From NCBI RefSeq assembly GCF_005081185.1, contig NZ_CP034870.1, positions 204,703 to 221,367 of the forward strand: 16,665 nt of DNA. Reading direction: 5' to 3'. The notes under the pieces are model-generated. The model was not told where the DNA came from and did not search any database. It saw nothing but the letters and a program-made list of their open reading frames with translations. Both the position numbers and the translations under genes were made by a program. Below are positions 1 to 8,193 of this stretch, one piece after another (position 1 is the first letter of the stretch; each line of letters starts with the position of its first letter). This DNA is from Buchnera aphidicola (Lipaphis pseudobrassicae). GTDB lineage: Bacteria > Pseudomonadota > Gammaproteobacteria > Enterobacterales > Enterobacteriaceae.

Positions 1-24
1 TTTTTTATATATATATTATAATTA

Positions 25-54
25 TTGTTCATAATTTAATAAGTGTACTATAAT
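25..54 (+). promoter_or_regulatory. candidate sigma-70 promoter for sodA
   Basis: A perfect TATAAT sits at 49-54, with TTGTTC at 25-30 as a possible -35 box (18-base spacer). The start codon lies about 85 bases downstream. In such AT-rich DNA a TATAAT is expected by chance, so only the combination with the spacing and position supports it. The rest of bases 1-139 is AT-rich, with a short TA-repeat run near base 7; I see no gene there. Confidence 0.35.
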
Positions 55-139
55 TTATTAAAATATTTAAATTTTAAATTATTTTAATACTTATACAAAT
101 ATTTTATCATTTTTTTTAGTTATATAAGGAAACAATAAG

Positions 140-751
140 ATGAGTTATGTTCTTCCTGATTTACCTTACTCTTATAATGCATTAGAACCTTTCTTTGATG
201 AAAAAACTATGAAAATTCATCATACTAAACATCATCAGAATTACATTAATAACACTAATGCTATTTTACAAAATACTACTTTTTCCTCTTTATCTATTAA
301 TGAATTAATATCTATTTTTAATGAAATTGATTTAGAAAATAAAAATGCGTTAAAAAATAATGCAGGAGGACATATGAATCATAGTTTCTTTTGGAAAAGT
401 TTAAAATTAGGAACTGTGTTAACAGATGTTCTAAAAATAGAAATAGAAAAACAATTTAATACTATTGATTGTTTTAAAAAAAAATTTGAAGAAGTAGCAC
501 TTAATCATTTTGGATCTGGATGGGTATGGTTAGTAAATCAAAATGGCATTTTATCTATAGTTTCTACTGTTAATCAAGATAATCCTTTAATGGGGGAATC
601 AATATCCAATACTTATGGTTATCCAATTATTGGTTTAGATGTATGGGAACATGCTTATTATTTAAAATATCAAAATAGAAGATTAGATTATATTAAAGCC
701 TATTGGAATGTTGTTAATTGGGAAGAAGCATCTAATCGCTTACAAAAATAA
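140..751 (+). CDS. sodA: superoxide dismutase, manganese type
   Basis: Converts superoxide to hydrogen peroxide and oxygen in the cytoplasm. The 203 residues match the family length (E. coli SodA about 206). Metal ligands are visible at His27, His81 (in the AGGHMNH motif), Asp167 and His171 (DVWEHAYYL). Gly77 and Gln146 (VNQDNPL) are the Mn-type rather than Fe-type signature, so Mn is the likely metal. The helical hairpin with its conserved His/Tyr residues is at the N-terminus. The ATG at 140 is supported by AAGGA at 126-130, nine bases upstream. The gene is monocistronic as far as can be seen: a strong hairpin follows its stop. In a host-cell-dwelling symbiont it probably detoxifies respiratory superoxide. 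No disrupted or missing catalytic residue was seen. Confidence 0.96.
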   Translation: MSYVLPDLPYSYNALEPFFDEKTMKIHHTKHHQNYINNTNAILQNTTFSSLSINELISIFNEIDLENKNALKNNAGGHMNHSFFWKSLKLGTVLTDVLKIEIEKQFNTIDCFKKKFEEVALNHFGSGWVWLVNQNGILSIVSTVNQDNPLMGESISNTYGYPIIGLDVWEHAYYLKYQNRRLDYIKAYWNVVNWEEASNRLQK

Positions 752-801
752 TTAGTTAATTTTATTTTCTTAAAAAGTATAAAATATTTTTTTTCGTATT
801 T

Positions 802-837
802 TTAAAAACATATAATACTTACATTATATGTTTTTAA
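802..837 (+). terminator. AT-rich hairpin downstream of sodA
   Basis: A perfect 15-bp inverted repeat (arms 802-816 and 823-837) flanks a six-base loop, ACTTAC. The distal arm contains five consecutive T. It lies 50 bases after the sodA stop, so it probably ends the sodA transcript. The stem has only one G-C pair, so it is weak per base pair but long. It also contains the ATG at 828, which is in frame with pth but is unlikely to be its start. Confidence 0.65.
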
Positions 838-875
838 CATATTTTTATAAATATATAAATTTTAAAGGATATTTT

Positions 876-1424
876 TTGAATACTATTAAAATGATAGTAG
901 GATTGTCCAATCCAAAAATTCAGTATCATACAACACGTCATAATGTAGGGTCTTGGTTTGTTTATTGTCTAGCCAAACGTTATATAAAAGTTTTTAAAGA
1001 AGAAAAAAAATTTTTTGGTTTTACTTCTTTTTTGAATACACAATCAAAGTTTATTAGATTGTTAGTTCCTAATATATTTATGAATATTAATGGTAAGTCA
1101 GTATTTCAGATGGCTTCATTTTATAATATTGATTTAGAAGAAATATTAATTATTCATGATGATTTGGAATTAAAACCGGGAGTTTCAAAGCTAAAGTATA
1201 GCTATGGACATAATGGACATAATGGTTTAAGGAATATTATTAATACATTTAATAAGAAAACTAATTTTTATCGATTCAGAATTGGGATTGGTCGCCCAAT
1301 TAATCAACACGATATCTCCTCTTTTGTATTATCTACTCCAAACAAAATAGAAAAAGATTTAATTAAAAAATCTATTCTATATGCTATAGAAGAAACTATT
1401 TATTTATTGAATATAAAAAATTAA
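876..1424 (+). CDS. pth: peptidyl-tRNA hydrolase
   Basis: Cleaves peptidyl-tRNAs released by abortive translation, recycling tRNA; essential in E. coli. From the TTG at 876 the protein is 182 residues (E. coli 194). It begins [13 protein letters not shown], parallel to the E. coli start TIKLIVGLANP. AAAGGA at 864-869 is spaced six bases from that TTG. The frame is open back to an ATG at 828, but that ATG lies inside the sodA hairpin and would add 16 residues with no homology. An ATG at 891 is a further alternative. Expected active-site residues are present: Asn12, His22 (TTRHN), Asp95 (IHDDLEL) and Asn116 (GHNGL). The usual GGHGGHNGL loop reads GHNGHNGL here. It lies directly upstream of ychF, the same pair as in E. 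coli, and is probably cotranscribed with it. Confidence 0.93.
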   Translation: MNTIKMIVGLSNPKIQYHTTRHNVGSWFVYCLAKRYIKVFKEEKKFFGFTSFLNTQSKFIRLLVPNIFMNINGKSVFQMASFYNIDLEEILIIHDDLELKPGVSKLKYSYGHNGHNGLRNIINTFNKKTNFYRFRIGIGRPINQHDISSFVLSTPNKIEKDLIKKSILYAIEETIYLLNIKN

Positions 1425-1465
1425 TTTTATATGAATATTTTCTATGTTTATTAAGGTGATAAAAA

Positions 1466-2554
1466 ATGGGTTTTAAATGTGGTATTATAGGACTTCCTAA
1501 TGTTGGAAAATCTACTTTATTCAATATCTTAACAAAGGGAAACTCGGCAGTTGCTAACTTTCCATTTTGTACAATAAAACCAAATGTAGGAACTGTTCCA
1601 GTATTTGATGAACGTCTTAATAATCTTGCTGAAATTGTTGTTTCCAAAAAAATAATCAATGCATCTATAGAATTTATAGATATTGCTGGATTGGTAAAAG
1701 GAGCATCTAAAGGAGAAGGTTTAGGAAATCAGTTTTTAAACAATATACGAGAAACAAATGCTATAGCTCATGTTATTCGTTGTTTTAAAGATAATAATAT
1801 TACTCATGTTTATGATAAAGTTCAACCAAAAAGAGATATAGATATTATTAATACTGAGCTTATTTTGTCAGATTTTGATGTTTGTGAATCTGCTTTGTTG
1901 AAATTAAAAAAGAAAATAGTATCGAAAAATCAAGAAATAAAAAAAAAAATAGAGATTCTAGAAAAATGTCTGAAACATTTAACACAATGTTTAATGTTAA
2001 AAACTCTCAATTTAAATTTAGATGAACAGATAAAAATTAGTGATCTACGCTTTTTAACCTTAAAACCAACGATGTATATCGCAAATATTAATGAAACAAA
2101 AGAATCTTTATTTTTTTTAAATCAAATATATGATATAGCTGAGAAAGAACATTCTCCAGTTATTCCAATTTCTGCAAATTTAGAATTAGATTTGATTAAA
2201 ATGAATGAAATAGAACAAAAATCTTTTATGAATATTTTTAATATTAAGAGTTTGGCTTTAAATAATATAATTAAAGAAGGTTACAATTTGTTAAATTTAA
2301 TAACTTTTTTTACTGTAGGAATAAAAGAAGTTCGTGCTTGGCCTATTCTTAATGGTAGTACTAGCATTCAAGCGGCTCATAAAATACATAGTGATTTTAG
2401 TAAAGGTTTTATCAGAGTACAAATTATTAAATATAATGATTTTATAAAATATAGAAATGAATTAAAAATTAAAGAAATTGGAAAATTTAGAATAGAAGGA
2501 AAAAACTATCATATAAAAGATGGTGATATTGTGAATTTTTTATTTAATGTTTAG
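1466..2554 (+). CDS. ychF: redox-regulated ribosome-binding ATPase YchF (Obg family, OLA1 type)
   Basis: A P-loop nucleotidase of the Obg superfamily that binds ribosomes. Family members prefer ATP because the G4 motif is NxxE instead of NKxD, seen here as NINE at 207-210. The 362 residues match E. coli (363). G1 is GLPNVGKST at 9-17 and G3 is DIAG at 72-75, followed by the conserved loop GLVKGASKGEGLGNQF. A coiled-coil insertion spans roughly 130-180 and a C-terminal TGS domain roughly 275-360 (FFTVGIKEVRAWPI). The start is set by AAGGTGAT at 1453-1460, just before ATG 1466. An uninterrupted run of 11 A (1939-1949) in the coiled-coil region is a likely slippage site, though the frame is intact. 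It follows pth by 41 bases and converges on thrC. Confidence 0.95.
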   Translation: MGFKCGIIGLPNVGKSTLFNILTKGNSAVANFPFCTIKPNVGTVPVFDERLNNLAEIVVSKKIINASIEFIDIAGLVKGASKGEGLGNQFLNNIRETNAIAHVIRCFKDNNITHVYDKVQPKRDIDIINTELILSDFDVCESALLKLKKKIVSKNQEIKKKIEILEKCLKHLTQCLMLKTLNLNLDEQIKISDLRFLTLKPTMYIANINETKESLFFLNQIYDIAEKEHSPVIPISANLELDLIKMNEIEQKSFMNIFNIKSLALNNIIKEGYNLLNLITFFTVGIKEVRAWPILNGSTSIQAAHKIHSDFSKGFIRVQIIKYNDFIKYRNELKIKEIGKFRIEGKNYHIKDGDIVNFLFNV

Positions 2555-2583
2555 AAGTAATTCATTTTTTAAATATGATATTT

Positions 2584-2615
2584 TTAGAGAGGAAAAAATT
2601 ATATATCCTCTCTAA
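2584..2615. terminator. shared hairpin terminator between ychF and thrC
   Basis: A perfect 10-bp inverted repeat (TTAGAGAGGA at 2584-2593, TCCTCTCTAA at 2606-2615) lies between the converging stops of ychF (2554) and thrC (2621). On the plus strand it is followed by the T-rich TTGTTTTATT, fitting an intrinsic terminator for ychF. On the minus strand it begins five bases after the thrC stop, but the following tract is A-rich, so termination of the thr operon there would be less efficient. Its G/C content stands out against the spacer. Confidence 0.75.
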
Positions 2616-2620
2616 TTGTT

Positions 2621-3910
2621 TTATTCTTTAATCAAGAATTTTTTTAATATATTAAAATCAGGGTTTATATTGTAAGATAATAATGGTGAATTAATTCTAT
2701 ATTTTAATTCGTCAGGCAATAAAATTTTATTTTGTAATATTTTCTCTACAGTATCTTTAAATTTAGCAGGATGTGCTGTTCCTAAAAACAATCCAAATTC
2801 ATCTTCTTTTAATTGATCTTTTAATAATCTATATGCAATTGCTGCATGAGGTTCAGATACATAACCTAATTTAAATATTTCTTGTAGTGTGGTTTTTGTT
2901 ATATTATCTGATACACTACCAAATCTAAGTTCTTTTAAGTTCCATTTTTTTCGATTAAATAATTCTTCTATTCTAGGCCAATTATTAGGTTGACTAATAT
3001 CCATAGCATTAGATATTGTAGATATTGTTTGTTTAGGATCCCATTTACCTTCATTAAGAAATCTTGGAACTGTGTCATTGGCATTCGTGCATGCAATAAA
3101 TGATTTAATTGGTAAACCAATAGATTTAGCTAATAATCCAGCAGTTAGGTTTCCAAAGTTTCCACATGGAACTGCTATTACTAAATTATTTCTTTTTTCT
3201 TTAGGAATTAAAGAAAAAGCTTCAAAATAATAACATATTTGTGCTAGTAATCTACTAATATTAATAGAATTGGCTGAATTTAATCCTATTGATTCCTTTA
3301 ATTTTTTATCATTAAATGCTTCTTTTACTAACTTTTGACAGTCATCAAAACTTCCATTAATTGATATAGTTTTTATATTTTTTCCTAAAGTACAAAATAA
3401 TTTTTCTTGTAATTCGCTAATCTTTCCTTTTGGATATAAAATTATTACTCGAACATTTTTCATCTTATAAAATGCGTGTGCTACTGCCGCTCCAGTATCA
3501 CCTGATGTAGCAGTTAAAATAGTAACAGATTCGTTTTCTTTATTTAATGATAGTATCATTTGAGCCATAAAACGAGCACCAAAATCTTTAAATGCTAATG
3601 TAGGACCATGAAATAATTCAAAACAGCTTATATTTTTTGTAATTTTTATTTTTAATGGATGTTTAAATGAAAATGCTTTTTTTACATGTTTATATAATTT
3701 TTCTTTAGATATTTCATTATAAATAAATTTAGAAAGTATTTCAGTACTACGTGTAATAAAATCCATTTTTAATATTTCTGATAATTCAATAGGTTTAATA
3801 ACAGGTAATTCTACTGGAAAAAACAATCCTTGTTTCTGTCCTAATCCTAATTTTACTGCTGTTGCAAAGTTTACTTTTTCATTATGATTTTTTAAATTAT
3901 AAAGTTTCAT
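2621..3910 (-). CDS. thrC: threonine synthase
   Basis: PLP enzyme that converts O-phospho-L-homoserine to L-threonine and phosphate, the last step of threonine synthesis. The 429 residues match E. coli (428). The PLP-binding lysine is Lys108 in HGPTLAFKDFGARF. The phosphate-binding segment TSGDTGAA and the region VPCGNFGN are intact. The start is ATG 3910; its Shine-Dalgarno AGGAT overlaps the thrB stop codon, and the gap between thrB and thrC is three bases, so the two are almost certainly translationally coupled. It is last in the thrA-thrB-thrC operon and is followed by the shared hairpin. I see no frameshift or lost motif. Confidence 0.97.
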   Translation of the reverse strand: MKLYNLKNHNEKVNFATAVKLGLGQKQGLFFPVELPVIKPIELSEILKMDFITRSTEILSKFIYNEISKEKLYKHVKKAFSFKHPLKIKITKNISCFELFHGPTLAFKDFGARFMAQMILSLNKENESVTILTATSGDTGAAVAHAFYKMKNVRVIILYPKGKISELQEKLFCTLGKNIKTISINGSFDDCQKLVKEAFNDKKLKESIGLNSANSINISRLLAQICYYFEAFSLIPKEKRNNLVIAVPCGNFGNLTAGLLAKSIGLPIKSFIACTNANDTVPRFLNEGKWDPKQTISTISNAMDISQPNNWPRIEELFNRKKWNLKELRFGSVSDNITKTTLQEIFKLGYVSEPHAAIAYRLLKDQLKEDEFGLFLGTAHPAKFKDTVEKILQNKILLPDELKYRINSPLLSYNINPDFNILKKFLIKE

Positions 3911-3913
3911 TTT

Positions 3914-4843
3914 TTATCCTATTCTACGTGAACCTTTCAGATCTAAAAAACAAATATGAACGAATCCTGTTTCATTTTGCAAATAATTTTTTCTTAACCA
4001 TAAAGATATTTTCTCAGCTATTTTTATATTTTCGGAAATAGCAAAAATAGTAGGTCCTGATCCTGATATTCCGCAACTAATAGCGCCAATTTCTTTTATT
4101 TTTTTCTTAGTTTGTATAAAGTTAGGTAATAATTTAATACGATATGGCTCTGCCATAAAATCTTGCATTAATCGTGCGGCCAAATAAGGTTGTTGAGTAT
4201 ATGAAGCATGAATGAATCCGGCTAGATGACGACTATTTTGAATACAAATATTTTTTTGATATGTTTTAGGTAATATTTTTCTTGCTTCTGCAGTAGAAAC
4301 TTTAATTCCCGGCCAAGCTATTATCCAATACCAATTTTGAAAATTTGGTATTCTTTGACTAATTGTTTCAGTATCCTCTAATATTAATTGTAAACCTCCA
4401 AGATAAGATGGAGCAACATTGTCATAATGTACACTACCTGATATTTCACCTTCTATTTTACCCATTAGTAATAATAATTCTCTTGAATTCAAAGGTTTTT
4501 TACAAAATTCATTCATTGCTACTAAAGTAGCAACTACTGAACATGCACTAGAACCTAATCCTGATCCAATAGGCATATTTTTTTCAAGTATAATAGATAC
4601 TAGTATGTTTTTTTTTATAGTTTTACAAAATTTTGACCAACATTTCCAAACAATATTCTCTTCAGTTCTTTTAGGTAATTTTTTAGAAAAAATACCTTTA
4701 TTGATTAATTGAAATGTTTTTGATGATTGAATTGTTACAAGATCGCCTAATAAACTACCATTTATAGGTGTGATTGCTGCACCCAAAATATCAAATCCTA
4801 CTCCAACATTACCAATAGAAGCTGGTGCATAAATTTTGATCAT
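3914..4843 (-). CDS. thrB: homoserine kinase
   Basis: ATP-dependent phosphorylation of L-homoserine to O-phosphohomoserine, supplying ThrC. The 309 residues match E. coli (310). It is a GHMP-family kinase: the N-terminal motif [16 protein letters not shown] is at 7-21, the glycine/serine-rich phosphate loop [10 protein letters not shown] is at 91-100, and the C-terminal GHMP motif [12 protein letters not shown] is present. The start ATG 4843 is preceded by AGGAG at 4858-4854 (10-base spacing). It lies 20 bases downstream of thrA and 3 bases upstream of thrC, so it is the middle gene of a single operon. Confidence 0.97.
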   Translation of the reverse strand: MIKIYAPASIGNVGVGFDILGAAITPINGSLLGDLVTIQSSKTFQLINKGIFSKKLPKRTEENIVWKCWSKFCKTIKKNILVSIILEKNMPIGSGLGSSACSVVATLVAMNEFCKKPLNSRELLLLMGKIEGEISGSVHYDNVAPSYLGGLQLILEDTETISQRIPNFQNWYWIIAWPGIKVSTAEARKILPKTYQKNICIQNSRHLAGFIHASYTQQPYLAARLMQDFMAEPYRIKLLPNFIQTKKKIKEIGAISCGISGSGPTIFAISENIKIAEKISLWLRKNYLQNETGFVHICFLDLKGSRRIG

Positions 4844-4863
4844 TATTACTATGCTCCTGATGT

Positions 4864-7311
4864 TTATGATAGTGTTTGTAGTAAGTCGGAAAAGACTCCC
4901 GATGCTGTAACGTTATTACCAGCACCATAACCTCTTAACACAAGAGGAATGGATTGATAGTAATTAGTATAAAACGCAAACGCATTTTCCCCATTTTTTA
5001 CTTTATATAATGGATCATTAGCATTAACTTCTTCAAGTTTTATATAGCAATCTCCCGTTTTTTCTATTGTGCCAATAAAACGTAATACATTACCAGATTT
5101 TTGTGCGTTTTTCATACGTTTTAAAAAATGTGAATCTAATTTTTTCAATTCTAGTAAAAATTTATCTACATCTTTATATTTTTTAAATGTATTAGGTAAT
5201 AAAGGTTCAATTTTTATATCTTTTAATTCTATTTCATGTCCAGCTTCGCGTGCTAAAATTAGCAATTTTCTAGCAACATCTATACCAGATAAATCGTCAC
5301 ATGGATTTGGTTCAGTAAATCCTAATTTTTTAGCTTCTTGAGTAGCTTCAGATAAAAGCATACCTTCTTCTAGTTTTCCAAAAATGAAAGATAAAGATCC
5401 AGATAATATCCCTTTAAAGTGAATTAAATTGTCACCTGTTTTAAATAAATTTTGAATTGTTTTTATAACTGGTAATCCGGCTCCAACATTAGTTTCATAT
5501 AGAAATTTTCTATTTGTTTTAGAAATTGTATTTCTTATTTTTTGATAATATTCCAATGTATTAGTGTTTGCTTTTTTATTAGAAGCAACTACGTGAAAAT
5601 TATTACATAAAAAATTTACATATTGCTCAGATAGTAATTCATCAGACGTACAGTCTACAATAACTGAATTAGATAAGTGGTTATTTTTTATAATTTTATT
5701 TAACAATGTTAAATTAAATTGTTTTTTTGTTTTTTCAAAGTTTGTTTTCCATTTTAATAAATTAATTGTATTGTCTGATACTAGTGCTTTTTTAGAATTT
5801 GCAATCATACAAATTTTAATTTCTATATTTTGTTTTTCTAAAAAACTTTTTTGTTTTAATATTTGTTTTAAAAGAGTACTACCTACTCCACCTATTCCAA
5901 TCAAAAATAGATGAATAATTTTTTTATTATAAAATAAAGTATTATGAACATTTTTTACTGCTTTTAAAACGTCTTTTTTTAAAATAACTAAAGAAATAGA
6001 ATGTTTTGAAGAACCTTGTGCAATTGCAAGAACGTTTATTTTTGAACAACCTAAAGAAGAAAAAATTTTAGATGCAATATCTTGTTTTTTATATATATTA
6101 GATCCGATTACGGATAAAATAGACAAATTTTTTGTAATTTGAAAAGGATGTAATAACCCGTTTTTTAATTCTAATTGTAATTCTTTATCTAAAATGTCTA
6201 AAGTTATATTAGTTTGATCTTCTGTAATGCAAAAGTTAAGTTTATTTTCAGAAGATGATTGCGTGATCAGTATGACTTTAATATTATTTCTTGATATTAC
6301 ACTAAATACGCGAACAATAATGTTGTTCATGTTTTTAATATTCGATCCAGATATATTAAACATTACTATATCATTAAGATAAGTAACTCCTTTTAAAAAA
6401 TGTTCTTCTGATGAATCTTTTGAGCAAATTAAAGTTCCAGTAGACTTAATATTAGTAGTATTTTTAATCACACAAGGAATTTTAAATTTAGCAATTGGCT
6501 CAATAGTTCTAGGGTGTAAGACCTTTGCTCCAAAATAAGATAGTTCCATTGCTTCTTTATATGATATTGATTTTAATAGACGAGCATCTGAAACTATTTT
6601 TGGATCACACGTAAAAACTCCATCAACATCAGTCCAAATTTCACAACAATTTGCATCTAAACAAGCGGCTAAAACAGCTGCAGAATAATCTGATCCATTT
6701 CTTCCTAATACTACTAATTCTTTTTTTTCATTACCTGCAATAAAACCAGGCATTAAAACAATATTGTTTTTATTGATAATCATATTTTTTATTCGCTTTT
6801 TAGATTCATATATATTAATAGTCGAATCTAAATAGTTTCCTATAGATAAAAATTTTTCAATAGGATTAATAACAGTTACATTGTAGTTTTTAGATTTTAA
6901 TATACTTTTCATTATACAAATTGAAAGTATTTCTCCACGAGAAATAATTATTGCACGAATATTATTTGGACATTGTTTTAATAAAATTACTCCATGCATT
7001 ATTTTTCTTAATTGAATAAACTCTTTTTTGATGCTTTCTTTTGTTTCTATATAACAAAAGTTGGATTGTCTTTTTGCAAGATCTTTTATCAAATCAATAA
7101 ATATAATTTCTGTAAGATTAATAATTTCTAATACTTGATTATCCTGAATTACTTTTTCTGCAATAGAAACTAAATAATTAGTAACTTTAGCTGGTGCTGA
7201 AAGTACAACGGAAATTTGTTCAGATTGAGCGTTTTTTTCTATAATGTTAGATACATATAAAAATTTTTCTGCATTAGCTAATGAAGTTCCACCAAATTTT
7301 AATAATTTCAT
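4864..7311 (-). CDS. thrA: bifunctional aspartokinase I / homoserine dehydrogenase I
   Basis: Catalyses the first (aspartate to aspartyl phosphate) and third (aspartate semialdehyde to homoserine) steps of the aspartate pathway. 815 residues (E. coli 820). The aspartokinase domain (about 1-295) has KFGGTS at 5-10, [10 protein letters not shown] at 203-212 and [12 protein letters not shown] at 226-237. A tandem ACT regulatory region follows (about 310-460), then homoserine dehydrogenase with NAD(P)-binding IGIGGVG at 471-477, NVGAGLPVI and [16 protein letters not shown]. Residues align without gaps to E. coli through the ACT region. Gln351, Ser352 and Gly433 are kept, but E. coli Gly330 is Asn and Ser345 is Lys here, changes that may weaken threonine inhibition. 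AAGGA at 7326-7322 supports ATG 7311. First gene of the thr operon, preceded by an attenuator-like terminator. Confidence 0.97.
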   Translation of the reverse strand: MKLLKFGGTSLANAEKFLYVSNIIEKNAQSEQISVVLSAPAKVTNYLVSIAEKVIQDNQVLEIINLTEIIFIDLIKDLAKRQSNFCYIETKESIKKEFIQLRKIMHGVILLKQCPNNIRAIIISRGEILSICIMKSILKSKNYNVTVINPIEKFLSIGNYLDSTINIYESKKRIKNMIINKNNIVLMPGFIAGNEKKELVVLGRNGSDYSAAVLAACLDANCCEIWTDVDGVFTCDPKIVSDARLLKSISYKEAMELSYFGAKVLHPRTIEPIAKFKIPCVIKNTTNIKSTGTLICSKDSSEEHFLKGVTYLNDIVMFNISGSNIKNMNNIIVRVFSVISRNNIKVILITQSSSENKLNFCITEDQTNITLDILDKELQLELKNGLLHPFQITKNLSILSVIGSNIYKKQDIASKIFSSLGCSKINVLAIAQGSSKHSISLVILKKDVLKAVKNVHNTLFYNKKIIHLFLIGIGGVGSTLLKQILKQKSFLEKQNIEIKICMIANSKKALVSDNTINLLKWKTNFEKTKKQFNLTLLNKIIKNNHLSNSVIVDCTSDELLSEQYVNFLCNNFHVVASNKKANTNTLEYYQKIRNTISKTNRKFLYETNVGAGLPVIKTIQNLFKTGDNLIHFKGILSGSLSFIFGKLEEGMLLSEATQEAKKLGFTEPNPCDDLSGIDVARKLLILAREAGHEIELKDIKIEPLLPNTFKKYKDVDKFLLELKKLDSHFLKRMKNAQKSGNVLRFIGTIEKTGDCYIKLEEVNANDPLYKVKNGENAFAFYTNYYQSIPLVLRGYGAGNNVTASGVFSDLLQTLS

Positions 7312-7341
7312 ATTTAATTATTCCTTTTAAATGAACATCAT

Positions 7342-7371
7342 AAAAAAACCCGCTTTAAGATATGAGCGGGT
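7342..7371 (-). terminator. thr operon attenuator (intrinsic terminator upstream of thrA)
   Basis: On the minus strand a perfect 7-bp stem (ACCCGCT at 7371-7365, AGCGGGT at 7354-7348, 10-base loop) runs directly into seven T (7348-7342), then 30 bases to the thrA ATG. This is a textbook intrinsic terminator placed before the operon, matching the E. coli thr attenuator, whose stem is also built on GCCCGC/GCGGGC. Upstream, GTGGG (7395-7391) can pair with CCCGC (7370-7366) as an antiterminator (one G-U pair). TAGCCT (7435-7430) can pair with GGGCTA (7393-7388) as a protector (one G-U pair). That gives the three mutually exclusive helices of a classical attenuator. Confidence 0.85.
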
Positions 7372-7386
7372 GTTAAAATATATCAT

Positions 7387-7452
7387 CTAGCCCACATCAT
7401 GACTAGTTATAATAGTTATTATATTGAAGAGGCTATAAATAGATATTAATAT
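7387..7452 (-). other. thrL: thrL-like leader reading frame lacking a canonical start codon
   Basis: The codons at 7422-7405 read Ile-Ile-Thr-Ile-Ile-Thr and continue Ser-His-Asp-Val-Gly, then TAG at 7389-7387, 16 bases before the attenuator stem. Aligned from the stop, this matches the end of the E. coli threonine leader peptide (ITITTGNGAG), with I12, T13, I14, T16 and G21 identical and the stop in register. The terminal GTG GGC codons parallel E. coli GCG GGC, which take part in attenuator pairing. In this ungapped register the E. coli ATG aligns with ATA at 7452-7450. No ATG, GTG or TTG and no Shine-Dalgarno occurs in the frame between an upstream TAA (7476-7474) and the Thr/Ile run. It is either decayed or started at a rare codon; E. 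coli thrL is recalled from memory. Confidence 0.55.
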
Positions 7453-7472
7453 TTTTATTTGATTAATTAATT

Positions 7473-7502
7473 TTTATAACATAATGATCATTATTAGTGC
7501 AA
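7473..7502 (-). promoter_or_regulatory. candidate thr operon promoter
   Basis: On the minus strand TTGCAC (7502-7497) and TATAAA (7478-7473) are separated by 18 bases. Transcription would begin near 7466, leaving about 155 bases of leader before thrA that hold the leader frame and attenuator. The position fits the E. coli arrangement. The -35 match is only partial. Confidence 0.4.
7481..7494. repeat. 14-bp perfect palindrome in the thr promoter spacer
   Basis: ATAATGATCATTAT is a perfect palindrome lying between the candidate -35 and -10 boxes of the thr promoter. Its form and place resemble an operator, but no regulator is identified and AT-rich DNA produces such palindromes fairly often. 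Confidence 0.4.
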
Positions 7503-7588
7503 TAGTTAAAAAAATAAATATTTAATTTTTATTCATAGTTATAAATTTAATAATTGACTAATGTGATATATATCTCTGCTAAAGATCA

Positions 7589-7617
7589 CTGTAATTATTT
7601 TAAATTTTAAATATAAT
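7589..7617 (+). promoter_or_regulatory. weak candidate promoter for hpt
   Basis: A perfect TATAAT at 7612-7617 lies 34 bases before the hpt ATG. The hexamer 17 bases upstream (CTGTAA, 7589-7594) is a poor -35 box. A better -35-like TTGACT (7554-7559) has no good -10 box at standard spacing. The remainder of 7503-7651 is AT-rich with no gene seen. Confidence 0.3.
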
Positions 7618-7651
7618 TGAATTTAAATACACTAAATATTTATTACATATT

Positions 7652-8185
7652 ATGAAGCATATTATTAAAGTTATCATATCAGAAAAAGAATTAGAATTAC
7701 GTGTTCGAGAATTAGGTTATGCAATTACAAAAAAATACCAAAATAGTACAAATACGATGATATTAATTGCATTGTTACGTGGTTCTTTTGTGTTTATAGC
7801 AGATTTATGTCGTAGAATTAAAATTAAACATGAAATAGACTTTATGACTACTTCTAGTTATGGACGAGGGATAATATCTAGTGGTGATGTAAAAATTATA
7901 AAAGATTTAGATGAAGACATTTATGATAAACATGTACTGATTGTAGAAGATATCATTGATTCAGGAAAAACCCTAAGTAAGGTTTTAGATATTTTAAAAC
8001 TTAGAAAACCAAAATCATTATCTATTTGTACTCTTTTAGATAAACCAGAATGTCGTGAAGTTAATATTTGTGTTGATTTTATTGGTTTTTCTATTCCAGA
8101 TGACTTTGTTGTAGGTTATGGCATTGACTATGCTCAATCCTATCGTTATTTACCATATATAGGAAAAGTAATTTTTACAAAATAA
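7652..8185 (+). CDS. hpt: hypoxanthine phosphoribosyltransferase
   Basis: Salvages hypoxanthine (and less well guanine) to IMP/GMP using PRPP, in the cytoplasm. 177 residues, close to E. coli Hpt (about 180). The PRPP-binding signature [13 protein letters not shown] occupies 95-107, with the acidic pair Glu99-Asp100 and Asp103. The flexible-loop segment SSYG is near 68-71, and the base-binding C-terminal region has [13 protein letters not shown]. No clear Shine-Dalgarno precedes ATG 7652, as for several genes here. It is divergent from thrA and converges on panC with eight bases between stops. In E. coli hpt is also near the pan genes, so this is ancestral order with intervening genes lost. 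Confidence 0.95.
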   Translation: MKHIIKVIISEKELELRVRELGYAITKKYQNSTNTMILIALLRGSFVFIADLCRRIKIKHEIDFMTTSSYGRGIISSGDVKIIKDLDEDIYDKHVLIVEDIIDSGKTLSKVLDILKLRKPKSLSICTLLDKPECREVNICVDFIGFSIPDDFVVGYGIDYAQSYRYLPYIGKVIFTK

Positions 8186-8193
8186 TAAATATT

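Noticed and set aside
1..20. TA-rich run at the window start as a possible repeat element
   Set aside because: Only a few TA units, expected in DNA of this composition.
1396..1659. Minus-strand open frame of 87 codons over pth/ychF
   Set aside because: It is antisense to the conserved ychF N-terminus, has no recognisable protein features and is explained by the ychF codons.
5069..5341. Plus-strand open frame of 90 codons inside thrA
   Set aside because: Shadow of the strongly conserved homoserine dehydrogenase domain on the other strand; no ribosome site.
7474..7491. Five-codon frame MIIML upstream of the Thr/Ile run, minus strand
   Set aside because: It ends at TAA before the leader and would lie at or before the predicted transcript start, so it cannot be the leader start.
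7562..7590. CRP-like half sites (TGTGAT and ATCACT) upstream of hpt
   Set aside because: The spacing does not fit a CRP site and the halves are too far apart; no regulator is known to me to be retained for it.
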